Shown piece after piece: positions 46,975 to 59,472 of a stretch of DNA of 64,000 bases. The stretch lies in NCBI GenBank assembly GCA_021292165.1, contig CM037879.1:269509160-269573159 (forward strand), given 5' to 3'. The translations under genes and the position numbers were made by a program. Every line of letters begins with the position of its first letter. The stretch's first letter is position 1. The notes under the pieces were generated by a model. The model was not told the DNA's origin and searched no databases. It saw only the letters and a program-made list of their open reading frames with translations. The stretch is from Shinisaurus crocodilurus. Lineage: Eukaryota; Chordata; Lepidosauria; Squamata; Shinisauridae.

Positions 46975-48205
46975 CTTGCAGGAGATCCAAGAAAAAATAC
47001 ATACGGAAACAAAAGAGTTTTTACTTTAATTACCGAGCAATGGCCCCTTGAATGACAATACCACATTAGCTTTTTTCTCCTCCTCCCCCAAAACAACATG
47101 TTGCCACCACCCCACTGGAGGACATATTTTTCACACAGGGAAGCCTTGTTTGTATATTTTAGAAAGAGATAAAGCAAGCTGCTCAACTTGGGACCAATCA
47201 AGCTGAGCAAAGATCACATTCCATGTGCAGTAGCCCACCATGGGTTCCATAAAATCTATTTTTGCTGCCTGCTTGGGACTGCTACATCTTTTGCTGCCTG
47301 TTTGGGATGGCAGGACATAATGCATGGCTGTGTGTGGCTTGGTGGGTCACAGGCTGTGCAGGTCTGGGGTAAGACCTCTGCTTCCTTCTCTCCCCCCAGC
47401 CTGCCAATCCTGATCCCCCAAGCTTTAAAAATTATTATTTAGTATTTAGGCTCCATGCATATTTTATCATTTGCAGTATTTACATTTCTCATTTACACTG
47501 AACAGGCAGTACACAGATGGTGAAGGTTTACCCCAAAGGTCTTCAAAGAAGGGAAATCTTGTTTAGATACTTCTTGGGAAATCTTTCCCCCAAAAGACAT
47601 TTGCCTACCCTTTCCTACCTGGCCTGCATCCTCCCTATTGGCAGGATAGCCACAAAACCATATGAACTAATGCAAACCACTAGCATGTGCTTCTGGATTT
47701 TGAATATAAAAGTCATTCGCTTTTTAATATATTTTTTCCGTTTTAACACAGGCATCGAGAAGCACATCAGGGCAAATACACTCCTATCCACATTTCAATA
47801 TTCAAGAGAAAGAGACAAGTTTATCAGCACCATAGTTTATAAGAGAGATCAATTCCCTTTGGTTGTCGATGTGCTTCTTGGATACAAGCCTTACAAGCCT
47901 TCCCTGCCCCCAAACTAGAGGTATATTTGCTGTATGCAAAACAGATACATTCAAGACATACAGAATATGCTGAAATGCTGACAGGATATGATCTATGACC
48001 ATATCAAAAAGGACAGGAAAATATTATGGGCAAGTGAAATTAATAGCCAAGGTTTACATTTTGTAAAGCCACTACTTTTGTCCTCCCCATCTCCAGACTC
48101 CCATTATGCCCGACCAAATATATATTAATTTATTAGCAATTCAGTGGATGACCTTAATTCAAGTCAGGCCACTGCACTGTACTATAAATACGTCTGCATG
48201 CATAC
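46975..48205 (-). other. BICD1: BICD1 short intron
   Basis: This 1231-bp intron starts gtatgc and ends with a 'cctgcaag' acceptor (minus strand). I see no transposon, RNA gene or coding potential in it. The open frames on both strands are short and lack homology I recognise. Confidence 0.85.
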
Positions 48206-48523
48206 CTTTTCCTCTGAGTGCCACTGCTGACCAGTGTGTTTGGTTGCTCTGGGCCCTGACTATGCAGGAGGAAAGTGTCTATGGTTGGCACGGTGGCTGA
48301 TGCCTCCTCACTTACTTTAGGGCTGCCGATCTTGCTCTTTCCAAGTTTGCCTTTGCTCCGCCGGGACTGCTCGTGATCAAACTCTAAGTCTTCCAGACGT
48401 TGGGTGAGGGCGAGTTTTTGCTGGATAGCCATCCGCAGCAAAGAGTTTAATGTTTTCTTCTCATCCTCTGCAGCTGCCAACTGCCTCTGCATCTCATCCA
48501 ACTGTGTGACATATTCATCGCAC
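48206..48523 (-). CDS. BICD1: BICD1 internal exon (end of coiled coil 3 and basic/Ser-rich tail)
   Basis: This 318-nt exon begins after 'ccttttcccag'; its first base completes the split Arg codon and [20 protein letters not shown] follows. Heptads run to [12 protein letters not shown], the end of the cargo-binding CC3. Then comes a basic linker, [18 protein letters not shown], and a less conserved tail ending SSGTQRK plus two bases of an Arg codon at AAAAG|gtatgc. Codon phase (1 + 105 codons + 2) fits both neighbouring exons. If the donor were not used, translation would continue 13 codons into the intron before a stop. I treat this as read-through of the open frame, because the next exon matches the known downstream sequence of BICD1. 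Confidence 0.95.
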
Positions 48524-50081
48524 CTGGGAAAAGGAAAGAGGAACTTGATGAGTGTATGTGTGTGTGTGGTATCTTCTGGCCAGCCACTTTTTTCCTCTAC
48601 ACAATCCTGAATGTCCCACATTGGGAAAATCAGCCTGAACTAGCTACAGATGGAGAGAGCAGCCCTCAGCAGCAATTCCCATAATCATAGCAATTGGAAA
48701 AGGAAAACCTGTGTTGCTGCTTCTATCTGTTCTGCTGGTAAGATGTGTCACTAACTTTCTTAAAGCAATTAAGTTAATGCAATGATGTAAAGACCTTTTA
48801 CAAATTACAAATGGAAATGACGCAATGAAGTTTTAAGCAGAAATATTTTTAAGAGAGCCAGAACATTATGTCACTGTGTTAGTCACTGATTGAAGTGAAG
48901 TATATTTAATTATACTGAAAGCAGAGCCTGTTTGCTTACAGGAATTCTCATTATGGTATAAGCTAAGAGTTCAGAAAGTCACACTGTCCTGCACTTAGGT
49001 GGACTGTGGTGGTATTGCTTATTAGGAGCACAAACAACAATGTAAAAGTATTATTAATGGGTAATTTGCTCAAAACATCATAAAATAAACCAGAGAGGCA
49101 ATAATGGTAGCTCTGGCCATACAACCATGGAAAGCTAACAGATTTTGAAAAATGGTACTCAATATTATTAATGAAATATTTCCTCTACAAATAAATCTAG
49201 ATACACTGTTATTTATTTTCAACTATGCTCAAAAAAATAATTTGCTAATATACAGGAACTGCATCTTTATAAACTATGGCATCTGTATATACAGATACAG
49301 ATCTGTGCAGAAATGCATCTGTCTATGCAAAGGGCTGGATATCACCAATGAAACTTAGAAAGAATTGATTAGAATATTTGGAAGTTGCTTAATTTGATAA
49401 AGTTATCAGATTACCAGAAATCCAGAAGTAAAAGTAAGAGTTTTAGAGAACTGGAAACCTATTATTGATATATCTAAATCTCTCCATCCTCAACTATCAG
49501 TTTTCCTTCTTCAGAATTAATTTAAAGTATTTTTAAGTATGTCTTTAACTCTTAAAATATTACTGGTCCATAAGCCTGTTTTCTCCCTTTTATGATCATA
49601 TGTTTGAATGTTGTATCTTCTTATTTCCTTAAAAAGTAATTAAAAATACATTATAAAAAAAAGAAACAATAGGTTGAGGAGAGGATTTGGGATCATGCCC
49701 CACCCTGACCTCCATTCATTGATCTAATGCTCTGAACCAACCTTACGTATGTATAACCTGTAGGCTACAAGTGGGCACCCCTTGTTTTAAAGGAAAACCT
49801 GCGGTTTTTCCTCCCCTGCTATACCACTGAATTTTGGTAGCAAATTTGGTGGTGCAGTGGCAACAGGGCAGTGGGGGCCACATATGGCTCACCTGTGCTG
49901 TAGCACATAAGTGCTATGTGCCATGCAATCTGTAACATGCAGGGTGTAATTTAGAGTGTAGTTGGGGAGGCCTGGACTCAAATATTTTTCTCTCACTATT
50001 TAACCTCCAAATAGGCATACCGACTTCAGAAGCCACTGTTTAAAAGGCCCTGTTTGCACCCACTGTGGGCGAGGCAGGTGA

Positions 50082-50702
50082 TGACTGAGTGGTCAGTGGT
50101 AGAATACATACTTTGCATGTAAAAGGTCCCAGGCTTAATCTGCAGATAGGGCTTGAAACCCTGGAGACCCAGTGCCAGTCAGTATAGACCAAAGGTGAGC
50201 AACCATTTAGCCCCCAGGGGCCCAACTGCTTTTCAGCTCATCTCCTGAGGTCAGATGCCATCATGGGGTGGACCCTCCCCTGAAGCCCTGCCCCCTGGTG
50301 TCAATGGGGAGTTTCTCTGTGCAGAGAAAGGCACTGAGTGATCACTCCATGCCTCTCTCTTCATGGAGAAAAAGGTAGTCACTCTCAGTGGCAGAGAAAG
50401 GCAGGCTCTTGCTACCACTGGGAGAGGAACCTCCAGTCAGTGATCAGAATTAAAAGCAGAGTTTCCTCTCTCCGCGCTACAGAAAGCCTGCCTTTCTCTG
50501 CCACTGAGAGTGACTACCTTTTTCTCCATGCCGAGAGAGAGAAAGGCATGAAGTGATCACTCAGTGTCCTTCTCTCCACTGGGGGCCTTTCCAACCTCCA
50601 TGGGACTTCAGTGGGCTGGAGATTCTCCATCTCTGGTGTAGACAATCCTGAGCTAGATGGACCAATGGTGTGACTCTGTATAAGGCAGCTTAAGTTTCTA
50701 AG
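50082..50702 (+). mobile_element. tRNA-Ala-derived SINE split by a hAT element
   Basis: The left part, 50082-50189, has the tRNA-Ala-like head ('agtggtagaatacatacttt', 'gcatgtaaaaggtccc') and body to 'gtatagac'. The right part, 50636-50702, resumes 'gtgtagacaatcctgagcta' and 'gaccaatggtgtgactc', then ends in 'aaggcagcttaagtttct'. The gap is the hAT at 50190-50635. Confidence 0.8.
50190..50635 (+). mobile_element. hAT-type foldback element inside a SINE
   Basis: The ends CAAAGGTGAGCAACC and GGAGATTCTCCATCTCTG are weakly inverted. The flanks 'gtatagac' (50182-50189) and 'gtgtagac' (50636-50643) match 7 of 8. Inside, two arms of about 90 bp (about 50323-50412 and 50486-50575) form a long hairpin, for example 'gtagtcactctcagtggcag' against 'ctgccactgagagtgactac'. 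Confidence 0.75.
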
Positions 50703-51170
50703 TATTCACTATACATCACAGACACATAGGAACAAACCACAGGTGTAAGGTGGCCACTTGTGAATGGCCAAAAAAGAGGCATGCATCACCAAAAAAGAGG
50801 ACACCAATTTATAAAATGTATAAAATGTTCATATGTTTTTTATATGTATAAATGCACATTTAGAAATCATTATTATAATTTAAACAGGAAACTGTGTGCC
50901 TTGCTCAGTCTGCTGTCCAGGTGCTATTCATGGGCAACTTCAAGGCCCAGCAATTCCATCTGATGGTTCTTTATCTTTATACCAAATTTGGACTGGACAG
51001 CCATTTAAATAGAGGATGCCTTCAAAATAGTGGCAGCCCTTCAAATAGAGGACTCTCCTCTGTAAAAGAGGACACCGTACAACAGGAAAGCAGCTTCTGT
51101 ACAGCTGCAGATATGTTTGAAGGGAGGCAAAGTGCTACCTTAAAATAGTTACAATGTTAGGTTGTTTTTA

Positions 51171-51413
<243 letters not shown>

Positions 51414-52926
51414 TCAGCAAATGTAAGATTTTACTCTAGGCCATATACTTAGATTTACACTGTGTATTGCTGGTGCAAGCTTATTTGATACTTCAAACAT
51501 TTGAGGGGAAACCTTTCTGTGGCTGGAGACAGATGAAAGTACTTTGAGAGAGACTTTATTTCCAATGGCTATGTGTCTTTTGTTCCAAAGCTGGCTCCAG
51601 TCAATGGGCTTTGCAGATTTTGGAAACAATACAAATGTTTGTAAAAACCCTTTTATACCAGAGGCAATAGTGGGATGAGTGCAAATGTGATATTCTTTCA
51701 AACTGTTTTTAACTCTCTGAAAAAAACGAATGCCTGCCTCCAGCCTTACTTCCTTAGAAGAAAACTACTAACACATTTAAATCTTTAAATATCTTATTGC
51801 CCAATCCTGTTAGCCACTGTGGCAACAAATATATGGGATGATTGATTCAGTGCTTGAATTAGGAGAGAAAAGGTAGGAGGGTCCTTAAGGAAATCCAAAA
51901 GCCCCACTCCTTCACTGCTTCCTATTTTAGTGAAAACATGTGGACCTGCAGCCTTCTGGAAAGAGTAGCAAAAGGTAAGGGGAATGTGCTATGTGTGGTT
52001 CTACTTTATTATAGCAGTAGATTAGTTGCAAAAGCAGAACTAAACTTTATAAGCAAATACATACATTTAATTCCCCCCCCCCCTTTTTAGGGAAAAGTTG
52101 TCAGGAGGAGCCAATTTTTAGAGGATAATTGATGGGGGATCCATGGGGGATTGATGGGGGGCAAGCTGTTTTTCCCACCTGTGGAGTTCCAGCTGCATGT
52201 TTATCTTGTGTAGATTTGTGTGTGTGCGTGGGTGGAGAAGGTGGCTTGAAAAGTTGCAGTGGAAAAACGAGAGGGTTGGGATAGGACTAAGCAGCTTCCC
52301 CCCACTGCTTCCCTGCTGAAAATTGTGGCCTCCAAGAACGTGCTCTTCCCCAGAAAAAGCAGCTGCTGGGGTTTAAATACACATATATTGTATATATACA
52401 TGGGCCAATGCTAGCATGGTGGCAACAGCCAGCTTCATTACAGATGAAATGTGTATATGTAGTTATTTATAACATTTATATCTCACCCTTCTATTGCCAT
52501 GACAATACTCAGGGTAGCTTACAATAATTTAAAAATATACAAAAATAATTTATCCAAAACAATTTAAAAAACTAAAAAAAAACACCCAACAACCTAAAAA
52601 CAGGAAATGGTTTGCAGGAACAAAAATTTACAGGTCAAGAGATCAATATTAAAACCACTGGACCGACCAGGTTAAGTGCCTGCTGTAATAAAAATGCAAA
52701 AACTAGGGGGGGTGGGGGTTAAATTGATCTTCTGCAACAGGGAACTCCATAGCTTAGGTGCAGCCAGAGAAGACCCCCTCCCACATCCCAGCACCTTGGG
52801 GTTTGCCTCTCCGTCTTTTTTTTTTTTTTTTAAGCCTCTCCCCATCCAGGGCTAGCCAGACAGAGGTCCTTTGAGGAGGCTCCTGCATCCAGCTCAGGCT
52901 CTCTAGCTGCAAACAGGAAGGACACA

Positions 52927-52980
52927 ATTTATTTATTTATTTATTTTATTATATTTGTTAATCGCCCATCTGGCCAGTCA
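52927..52980 (-). mobile_element. L2 3'-end fragment
   Basis: An (ATTT)n tract followed by 'ttaatcgcccatctggccag', reverse-oriented L2 3' tip. Confidence 0.75.
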
Positions 52981-53289
52981 CACAAGCCGGAATGTGCTTA
53001 GCAGTAGAGCACACTGCACTGAAGAACACAGAAGCAGACAGTGCTGGGAAAACTCCCTCCTCCTCTTCTCCATTAAAAGGTAGAGGGAAAACATGCTTTG
53101 GGGATTATCTAATGGAAGAAGGCATAGTTTAAAGAGGTAAGATAGAGAGGGTTGGGGAAATAAATGGTCATGGGTATAGGGAAAAGGGGGTTGGAGTGAG
53201 TGTGTTAAAACTGAATGGGCAGACCTGATAATGGGATTCTTTCTGTAAGACCTAATTTTGGGGCCACCACTCTCCACTGAAAGTTCCTA

Positions 53290-53526
53290 CCGTGTTTCCC
53301 CGCAAATAAGACCTACCCCCAAAATAAGACCTAGTACTATTTTTGGGAATTGCTAAAGTATAAGACCTACCCCCAAAATAAGACCTAGTTGTGATCATTC
53401 CCATGGCCTGGTGGTGTCAGCAAAGGGCAACTTGAAGTATAAGACCTAGCCCCGAAAATAAGACCTAGTGTGTTTTTCTGAGCCAAAAAAGATATAAGAC
53501 AGTGTCATATTTTCGGGGAAACACAG
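53290..53526 (+). mobile_element. Mariner-type MITE with TA duplication
   Basis: The ends CCGTGTTTCCCCGCAAATAA and TTTTCGGGGAAACACAG are inverted repeats, with TA at 53288-53289 and 53527-53528. The interior repeats 'aataagacctacccccaaaa' several times on one strand. This TIR type is common in amniotes. No transposase. Confidence 0.88.
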
Positions 53527-53924
53527 TAAGCCTGTTATCTCCTCTCAACCAGGTTTTTAACTGCATAGATAGGCTCAAAGCTACTCGTTCCTTGGCAAAT
53601 ATATTTTGCCTACAATATATCAGTGAACAAAATTGTTCCACAGGTGACAAAACAGGAGATGCAACTGGGCAAGAGTGGAAAACCCCTTTATCAGCAAAAC
53701 ACAGGCATAGTGAGTCATTGTATTACCAAGCTTGGCCTCTTTCCAGCAAATACTAAAAAAAAGTGACCATTTACTTGGTTCAATGACACCAAATTTGTGG
53801 CACTTTAATTATGAGCATGAGATTTGAACATTTCACAATAAAATGAGAAAATGCACACATGTAAATTACTATATATTCCCACAAAGTAGATTCCAGGAGG
53901 TAAGGATATAAACCTCAAAATATA

Positions 53925-54405
53925 GTTGGTGATTGAGCCTCTCCACACACACAGAGCACAATGCTCCAGTATCAGAGGCAGTATGCCTATGTATACCAGT
54001 TGCTGGGGAACATGGGCAGGAGGGTGCTGTTGCACTCATGTCCTGCTTATGGGATCTGTGGTGGCCCCCACATTATGGAACTCCCTCCCTAGTGACCTTC
54101 GCCATACCCCCTCTGTGATGAGCTTCCGCCGTGCATTAAAAACATGGCTGTTCAGGCGGGAATATGGGGTGGGTTAGGATTTTAAAAGAATTTTTTTATA
54201 CTGTTTTAATTATCGTATTGTTTTACTGTATTATTTTAATTGTACATCGCCCAGGGTGGCCGGGTGGCCGGCCAGATGGGTGATTAATAAATATAAGAAA
54301 TAAATAAATAAATAAAATCCCATGGGCAGCTGATTGGCCACTGTGTGAACAGAATGCTGGATTAGATGGACCCTTGGTCTGATCCAGCATGGCTCTTATG
54401 TTCTT
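53925..54405 (+). mobile_element. Unclassified interspersed repeat split by an L2 3' end
   Basis: The left part (about 53925-54050: 'cagaggcagtatgcctatg', 'ccagttgctggggaacatgg', 'actcatgtcctgcttatggg') and right part (about 54318-54405: 'ggccactgtgtgaacagaat', 'cttggtctgatccagcatgg') are two halves of one repeat. A diverged minus-strand copy is at about 23970-24230. Confidence 0.65.
54051..54317 (+). mobile_element. L2 LINE 3' end
   Basis: Encodes the last residues of the L2 protein (MSFRRALKTWLFRREYGVG) and then the short 3'UTR with 'cgcccagggtggccgggtgg' and an (AATA)n tail. The coding part matches the 3' end of the minus-strand L2 at 55316-56055. Confidence 0.88.
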
Positions 54406-55315
54406 AATGCTTTGGGAGGAGATGAGAAGAGAAACGCACCATCAGGTACCATTGGTTGAGCAGCAAGAGAGATAAAGGGGCAGGAAGAAGCATGACTATG
54501 CTAATGCCAATCCAACCTATCCCTGTTCCCATCTCAACCACCATCACTTGCTCACATCAGCTTCCAGTTCTTCATGCACAAAGCGAACATCCCACGCCCT
54601 GTGCACAGATGTGCTGAACTATGGCAATTCCATTTCATTTTTTAAAGTTAAGGGGTATAATCTATCAAGCAATATTCCTACATAAACTTTATTCACTTCA
54701 GCGCAGTTTGCCATGGGTACAGTATTTTCAGGCAAGAAAGAACAGTAACACTTCTGTGCCTTCTGAAGTATCATGACAAGTGCTTTGCCAATCTGATTAA
54801 AATTAAAAATAGGTAAAATCATCATTGCAGAGAGTAAAAACAACAACATACCCTTAAAGAGTGTATACAAACTCCCAAGAAACATTCACTGTGAAGAAGG
54901 GACATGGCAGCAGTTAGGCTAAGTTAGGCCACCTGGCTTTGCTCCTGCCTCCCCCCCCCCCCACCTTCCCTTTCTTCTTTGGTATTTTTCTGTGTCCTTG
55001 TACCAGCTAGAGAAAGGGAGGAACCAGCAGATTGATAGCACCTGGGAGACAAGAGTTATCTGAAGGGCTATAGCATCAAGGCCATAGTTAATTGGTATGA
55101 AGTCATGCGAAAGTGCCTGCAGCTGGAAAGGAGTGGAGGGCCCTCCTTAATGAACTAGGCAGGCAAGTCCTTGCTGAGCAGAATGATGGGATTGGTAGAA
55201 ACTGGGTGGGAAATGGTCTCCAAATACAAGATAAAAGAGACCCGTTAGGAGGGTGGGTTGTTCTCCTCGGGACCTAGACACTGATGGAGTTCCAGTGTGG
55301 CAAGTATGTTCAGGG

Positions 55316-56055
55316 TATTTATTTATTTATTATATTTATTAATCGCCCATCTGTACATCACCCGGCCACCCTGGGCGATGTACAATTAAAATACAGTAAA
55401 ACACAATAAAATATAATGATTAAAACAATATAAAAAATTCTTATTAAAAACCTAACCCACCCCATATTCCCGCCTGAACAGCCATGTTTTTAATGCACGG
55501 CGGAAGCTCATCACGGAGGGGGCATGGCGAAGGTCACTAGGGAGGGAGTCCCATAATGTGGGGGCCGCCACAGAGAAGGCCCTCTTCCTAGTCCCCACCA
55601 GCCTGGCTGCTCTGGCTGATGGGATAAGGAGAAGGCCGTCCGTGGCAGACCTTGTTGAGCGGCCTACTTGATGTTGCTGGAGGCGCTCCTTGAGATAAGC
55701 TGGGCCGGAGCCGTGTAGGGTTTTAAAGGTCAAAACCAACACCTTGAATTCGGCTCGGCAAGCAACTGGTAGCCAGTGCAACTCATTAAGCACTGGCGTG
55801 ATGTGATCACGCCGGCGGCTGCCCTTAATCAGGCGGGCCGCCGCGTTCTGTACCAGCTGAAGCTTCCGGACCGTCTTCAAGGGTAACCCCATGCAGAGCG
55901 CATTACAGTAGTCTAGGCGAGAGGAGACCAAGGCGTGAACCACTGATGGGAGCAGGTGATTAGGAAGGTAGGGGCGCAGCTGCCGTATCAGATGGAGTTG
56001 ATACAGCGCCGCCCCGCTCACAGCTGCCACCTGAGCCTCAAGGGCTAGGCCTGGT
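55316..56055 (-). mobile_element. L2 LINE, 3' part with open C-terminal reverse transcriptase frame
   Basis: The minus-strand frame 56030-55452 encodes about 190 residues of the C-terminal reverse transcriptase region of an L2: QLRPYLPNHLLPSVVHALVS, SRLDYCNALCMGLPLKTVRK, ELHWLPVACRAEFKVLVLTF and a final WLFRREYGVG. The 3'UTR and (AATA)n tail follow. The catalytic palm is missing because of 5' truncation. The intact frame suggests a fairly recent insertion. Confidence 0.9.
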
Positions 56056-56487
56056 TTGGCTCAAGAGCTTTCTTTGCAGACTTTTGGGGTTTGTTTAAAT
56101 GATCTTTTAGTGCCCCTTTTTATTCCCATTCCCTTTTCCTCACAACACCCTACCTCACTCCCTTTCCCCAACCTCTTTTTAGCCCTTTCTTATAAGGGAA
56201 TATTGTTTACATGTATTGGACAATTGGAGACCCTACACTGCTTAATTTTTAATTTTGTTTTAATAAAGTCTCCATCTTAATAAACATGTGTTCCTTCTTT
56301 GTCCGTAAGGCTGGGCTGCTACACCAGTTTGGTGTAAGGGAACTGGGAGGTGGGTGGCAGTCCCAGGGGAAATTGGTACTGTAAGCCTACCTGATAGGGC
56401 TGGCGTAAGCAGCAGTCCTTCACATTCACTACGAATGAACTTGATCCACAGCAGGAGATAATAGTTGGATATAACCTAAGAATTTGG

Positions 56488-56610
56488 AGTTGCCTTTTAC
56501 TGAGTCAGACTATTGGTCCATAAAGTTCACTACCCACTCTGACTGGCAACAGCCCTCCAGGGTCTTGGGCACCTGGGATCCTTTAGCTGAAGAAGCTAGA
56601 ATTGAACCTC
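56488..56610 (-). mobile_element. tRNA-Ala-derived SINE fragment
   Basis: Reverse-oriented and diverged: 'ttactgagtcagactattgg', 'ctgactggcaacagccctcc', 'tgaagaagctagaattgaac'. It matches the body of the SINE at 50082-50702 in order. Confidence 0.55.
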
Positions 56611-57200
56611 CCTTCAATTCTATACATGCATATACTATACATGTATACCAAGTACTTTGTCACTGAATATGGCCCCTTGCAACAGCACAATGAGAATATT
56701 AGCATCCAGTATACACACACACACAACCCCTGAAGCAGCCCTTAGACCTCAGTAGAGGCATATAACACTGTACCTAGAATTGCAGGTAAGTAAGGGGATT
56801 ATTGTCAGGATCTGCTCCGCTGGCTCTGTGCTGCAGCTCTACCTGGTGGCCTGATGGAGAAGGCCACTCACAAATACTTGCAGGACTAGCATTGGACTTG
56901 TAGGTGCTCGCAGGACTACAGCAGTCCACTCATGAAGACCAGCTGGGACCCACAGGAAACTCTATAAAAGGCTTCCTGTTCCAGCTCAGCGTTGCTACAG
57001 CAACATAAGAATTCATGGTGGCAGCATTGTGCTGGAGCCTTGGCTCTTGCTTCCAGTTTCACTATGCCTTGCTGGTGCATGACCCTTGCCTGTCTGCGAG
57101 GTTGCCTTCGCCTCTGGTCCTGCTACGCCTTCCTGATACTGACTTCTTGCCTGTCCCCGATGCTGCCTTCGCCTGCATTAATATAGCTGTTGGTGTATCA

Positions 57201-57581
57201 CATTTAAGCCCTATGTGTGTGCTGGCACAGCATCTGACATCTTAGGACCAGTTTTTACATTAATCAGAAACAAGTGGTAATGCTTTTCCTGGACTATAAC
57301 ATTTCCAGCTGCAGGTGGGATTTTTAATAACAAAAACACCCCCTACACATAGCAAAATAGCATGCCAATAAGGCTAGGCAGACCTATTTTCTCTGATATT
57401 CTACTATTCTATATGCAGAGAGGTGCCCGCACCTGCAGGAGAGCATTCAAGCAGGGAACTCTTCACTTTCAGCTTGAAGTAGTATAATCTAGGAATAGCT
57501 TTACTACTTGATTCTGATGAATGTAAAAACTGATCCTAAGATGTCATGTGCTGTACCAGCACATGCATGGGAGTTAAAATG
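57201..57581 (+). mobile_element. Element with about 70-bp terminal inverted repeats
   Basis: The arms 57201-57269 and 57512-57581 are inverted copies, for example 'gacatcttaggaccag' against 'ctgatcctaagatgtc' and 'gtgtgctggcacagc' against 'gctgtaccagcacat'. The interior of about 240 bp is unknown. Superfamily not assigned; target-site duplication not resolved. Confidence 0.6.
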
Positions 57582-57652
57582 GGATCCACCTAGCTGTTTC
57601 TGGCAGACCTTCCTGCATCTGCTGCTGAAAAAATTGAGGTAGCACTGCCTGG

Positions 57653-57844
57653 GCTGAGAGATTGGAGATAAGGAAGGGGTTAACTTGCTAGTGTTAGCAA
57701 GAGAATCCCTTCCAATCTCTCAGCAGTGATGGGAAATATGGAAGAGGTTAACTTGTGTTAGCAAGAGAAACCCTTCCCACATCTCTGATCTCTCAGCAGA
57801 GATCGGAGATGAGGGAAGGGTTTCTCTTGCTAGCACTAACAACT
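57653..57844 (+). repeat. Cluster of two related inverted repeats
   Basis: The first hairpin, 57653-57724, has arms 'gctgagagattgga' and 'tccaatctctcagc'. The second, 57750-57844, has arms of about 44 bp centred at about 57796, with 'tagcaagagaaacccttccc' against 'gggaagggtttctcttgcta'. The sequence 'gttagcaagaga' occurs in both, so the cluster arose from one repeated module. Confidence 0.7.
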
Positions 57845-58782
57845 TAACCCGTGTGTTTCTGTGTGCATGTGTAAGCATGCACATGAACCACCCAATGTGA
57901 TCCTCAGGGCCATAAAGGTTATGTATCCCTTTGTACACAAAAGATCTGACAAGCAAGAAGCCAAAGCAAGAGGTTGTAAACCAAAAGACTGCACTGCTAT
58001 TAAGTCATAAACAAGAATAATAAAACTTGGAGTCATAAAACTAGGCCAGGGAAAAATGTGATCAGATAAGAAAATGAGCAAGGAATTCCAGATCATAAAT
58101 AAAAGGACATCTGGTTTAGAAAGCAAAAAACACAAACTATTTTGAGAAGACTGTTTCACTTGTCACTTGTACTTGTTATATGTCACGGTATCCAAAATGT
58201 TTACTATAGTACCGGTATGTTTTATGTACCTAGTTATATGTCCTGTTTAGAGATCTGAATGTCATAATCTTGTTTAGATATAGTTTTGATTTAGATAGCA
58301 TCTTTATTGTACTAGTTCGCTATTAAGGGAAAATATGAATAAAAATTTAAGTAAATCACTGGATAGCCCTAAATGTGCCTAAAACATATAAAAAGGCAGT
58401 CCAGTTGCCATAGATTTCAATTCTCCCATGAAGAACTCCTTTCTTCGCCTGATTTTAGAAGACTGATAAGATGCCTTATTACTTTGCTCTTGATTGTTAT
58501 TTTGCTCTATTCATGTATGAGCCTTGTATTGTGTTACTAGTTGTTATTCTGTAATGAGATAATATTTGGCATAAGCATAAGATGAAAAGCCAAATTTGGT
58601 CTCAGAGATTGGTATGGCTGTATATCTATTATCTCAGGGTAGGACTATCATATCCTAAGACAACATTTTGCTCTGGGGAAATCCAATGCGGGTCTATGAC
58701 CAGCTGCACACAGAAGTCACATTTTAGAAAATCCCGGAACAAATGCAATTTGCCACACGTTGCGAAGCTACAAATTTGCTAT

Positions 58783-58828
58783 TATAGCCTTGTAGGCTCC
58801 TTCCAACTCTATGATCTATGAAATCTAT
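58783..58828 (+). mobile_element. CR1 3'-tip fragment
   Basis: 'agccttgtaggctccttcca' and 'ctctatgatctatgaaatct' are the last bases of a CR1 element or CR1-tailed SINE. Nothing of the body remains. Confidence 0.6.
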
Positions 58829-59354
58829 GTCCATTTGCTATGCAATACAATGAATTCCTGAAGTCAGTGCACATAATAACATGTCCGTGGAATAGTTCTA
58901 TGCAGATATATAATGTTGAGCAAAGAGAATTAAGCACAAAAATAGATGAGAGGAAAATCAATTAATTTAATATTTTTAAATTGAAGAACCATTTCCCTTC
59001 ATTAGAGACTAGCAGCACACAGTCCTATTTCCTTTCACAATGATGGAGCTTTCATTGGAAGTTCCTTCTGCTGGCCACTAGATAGCATCCATGTGTCCTA
59101 CATCAATTGTTAGATTTTACTACCTAATCAGTAGCACATGCCAAAAAGCCTGTAAGTTTCCCCACTGAATGATAGAATTGTAGACCTGGATGCAACTTCT
59201 AATCCTCTCCACTAAGGTTAATTCACATATATTTTCAATCTTATTTGCTTTAACACCCAACCTTAATTTTCAAACTGGAAATCAATATATTACTCTGGCC
59301 CTAGTTCAAAAAAATATCCACAATGCTAGCTAGTCCATGTTCTAAAATCAGAAC

Positions 59355-59472
59355 ATATTTATTTATTTATTACATTTATATCCCACCTTTTTTTTCCTGC
59401 AAGGAATTCAAGGCAGCTTACATAATCCTCCTCCTCTCCATTTTATCCTCACAACAACCCTGTGAGGTAGGT
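59355..59472 (-). mobile_element. Truncated MIR-like CORE-SINE
   Basis: Same tail and body as 3012-3210 ('ctcacagggttgttgtgagg', 'aggtgggatataaatgtaat', (AATA)n on the minus strand). It lacks the 5' tRNA-like part, so it is a truncated copy. Confidence 0.7.

Noticed and set aside
48154..48205. Alternative BICD1 C-terminus by retention of the intron after the exon at 48206-48523
   Set aside because: The frame stays open for only 13 codons and the following exon matches the recalled human sequence with correct phase, so this is ordinary intron read-through.
50082..50189. A functional tRNA-Ala gene
   Set aside because: The acceptor stem does not pair, the head is diverged and it is fused to a SINE body, so it is a SINE and not a tRNA gene.
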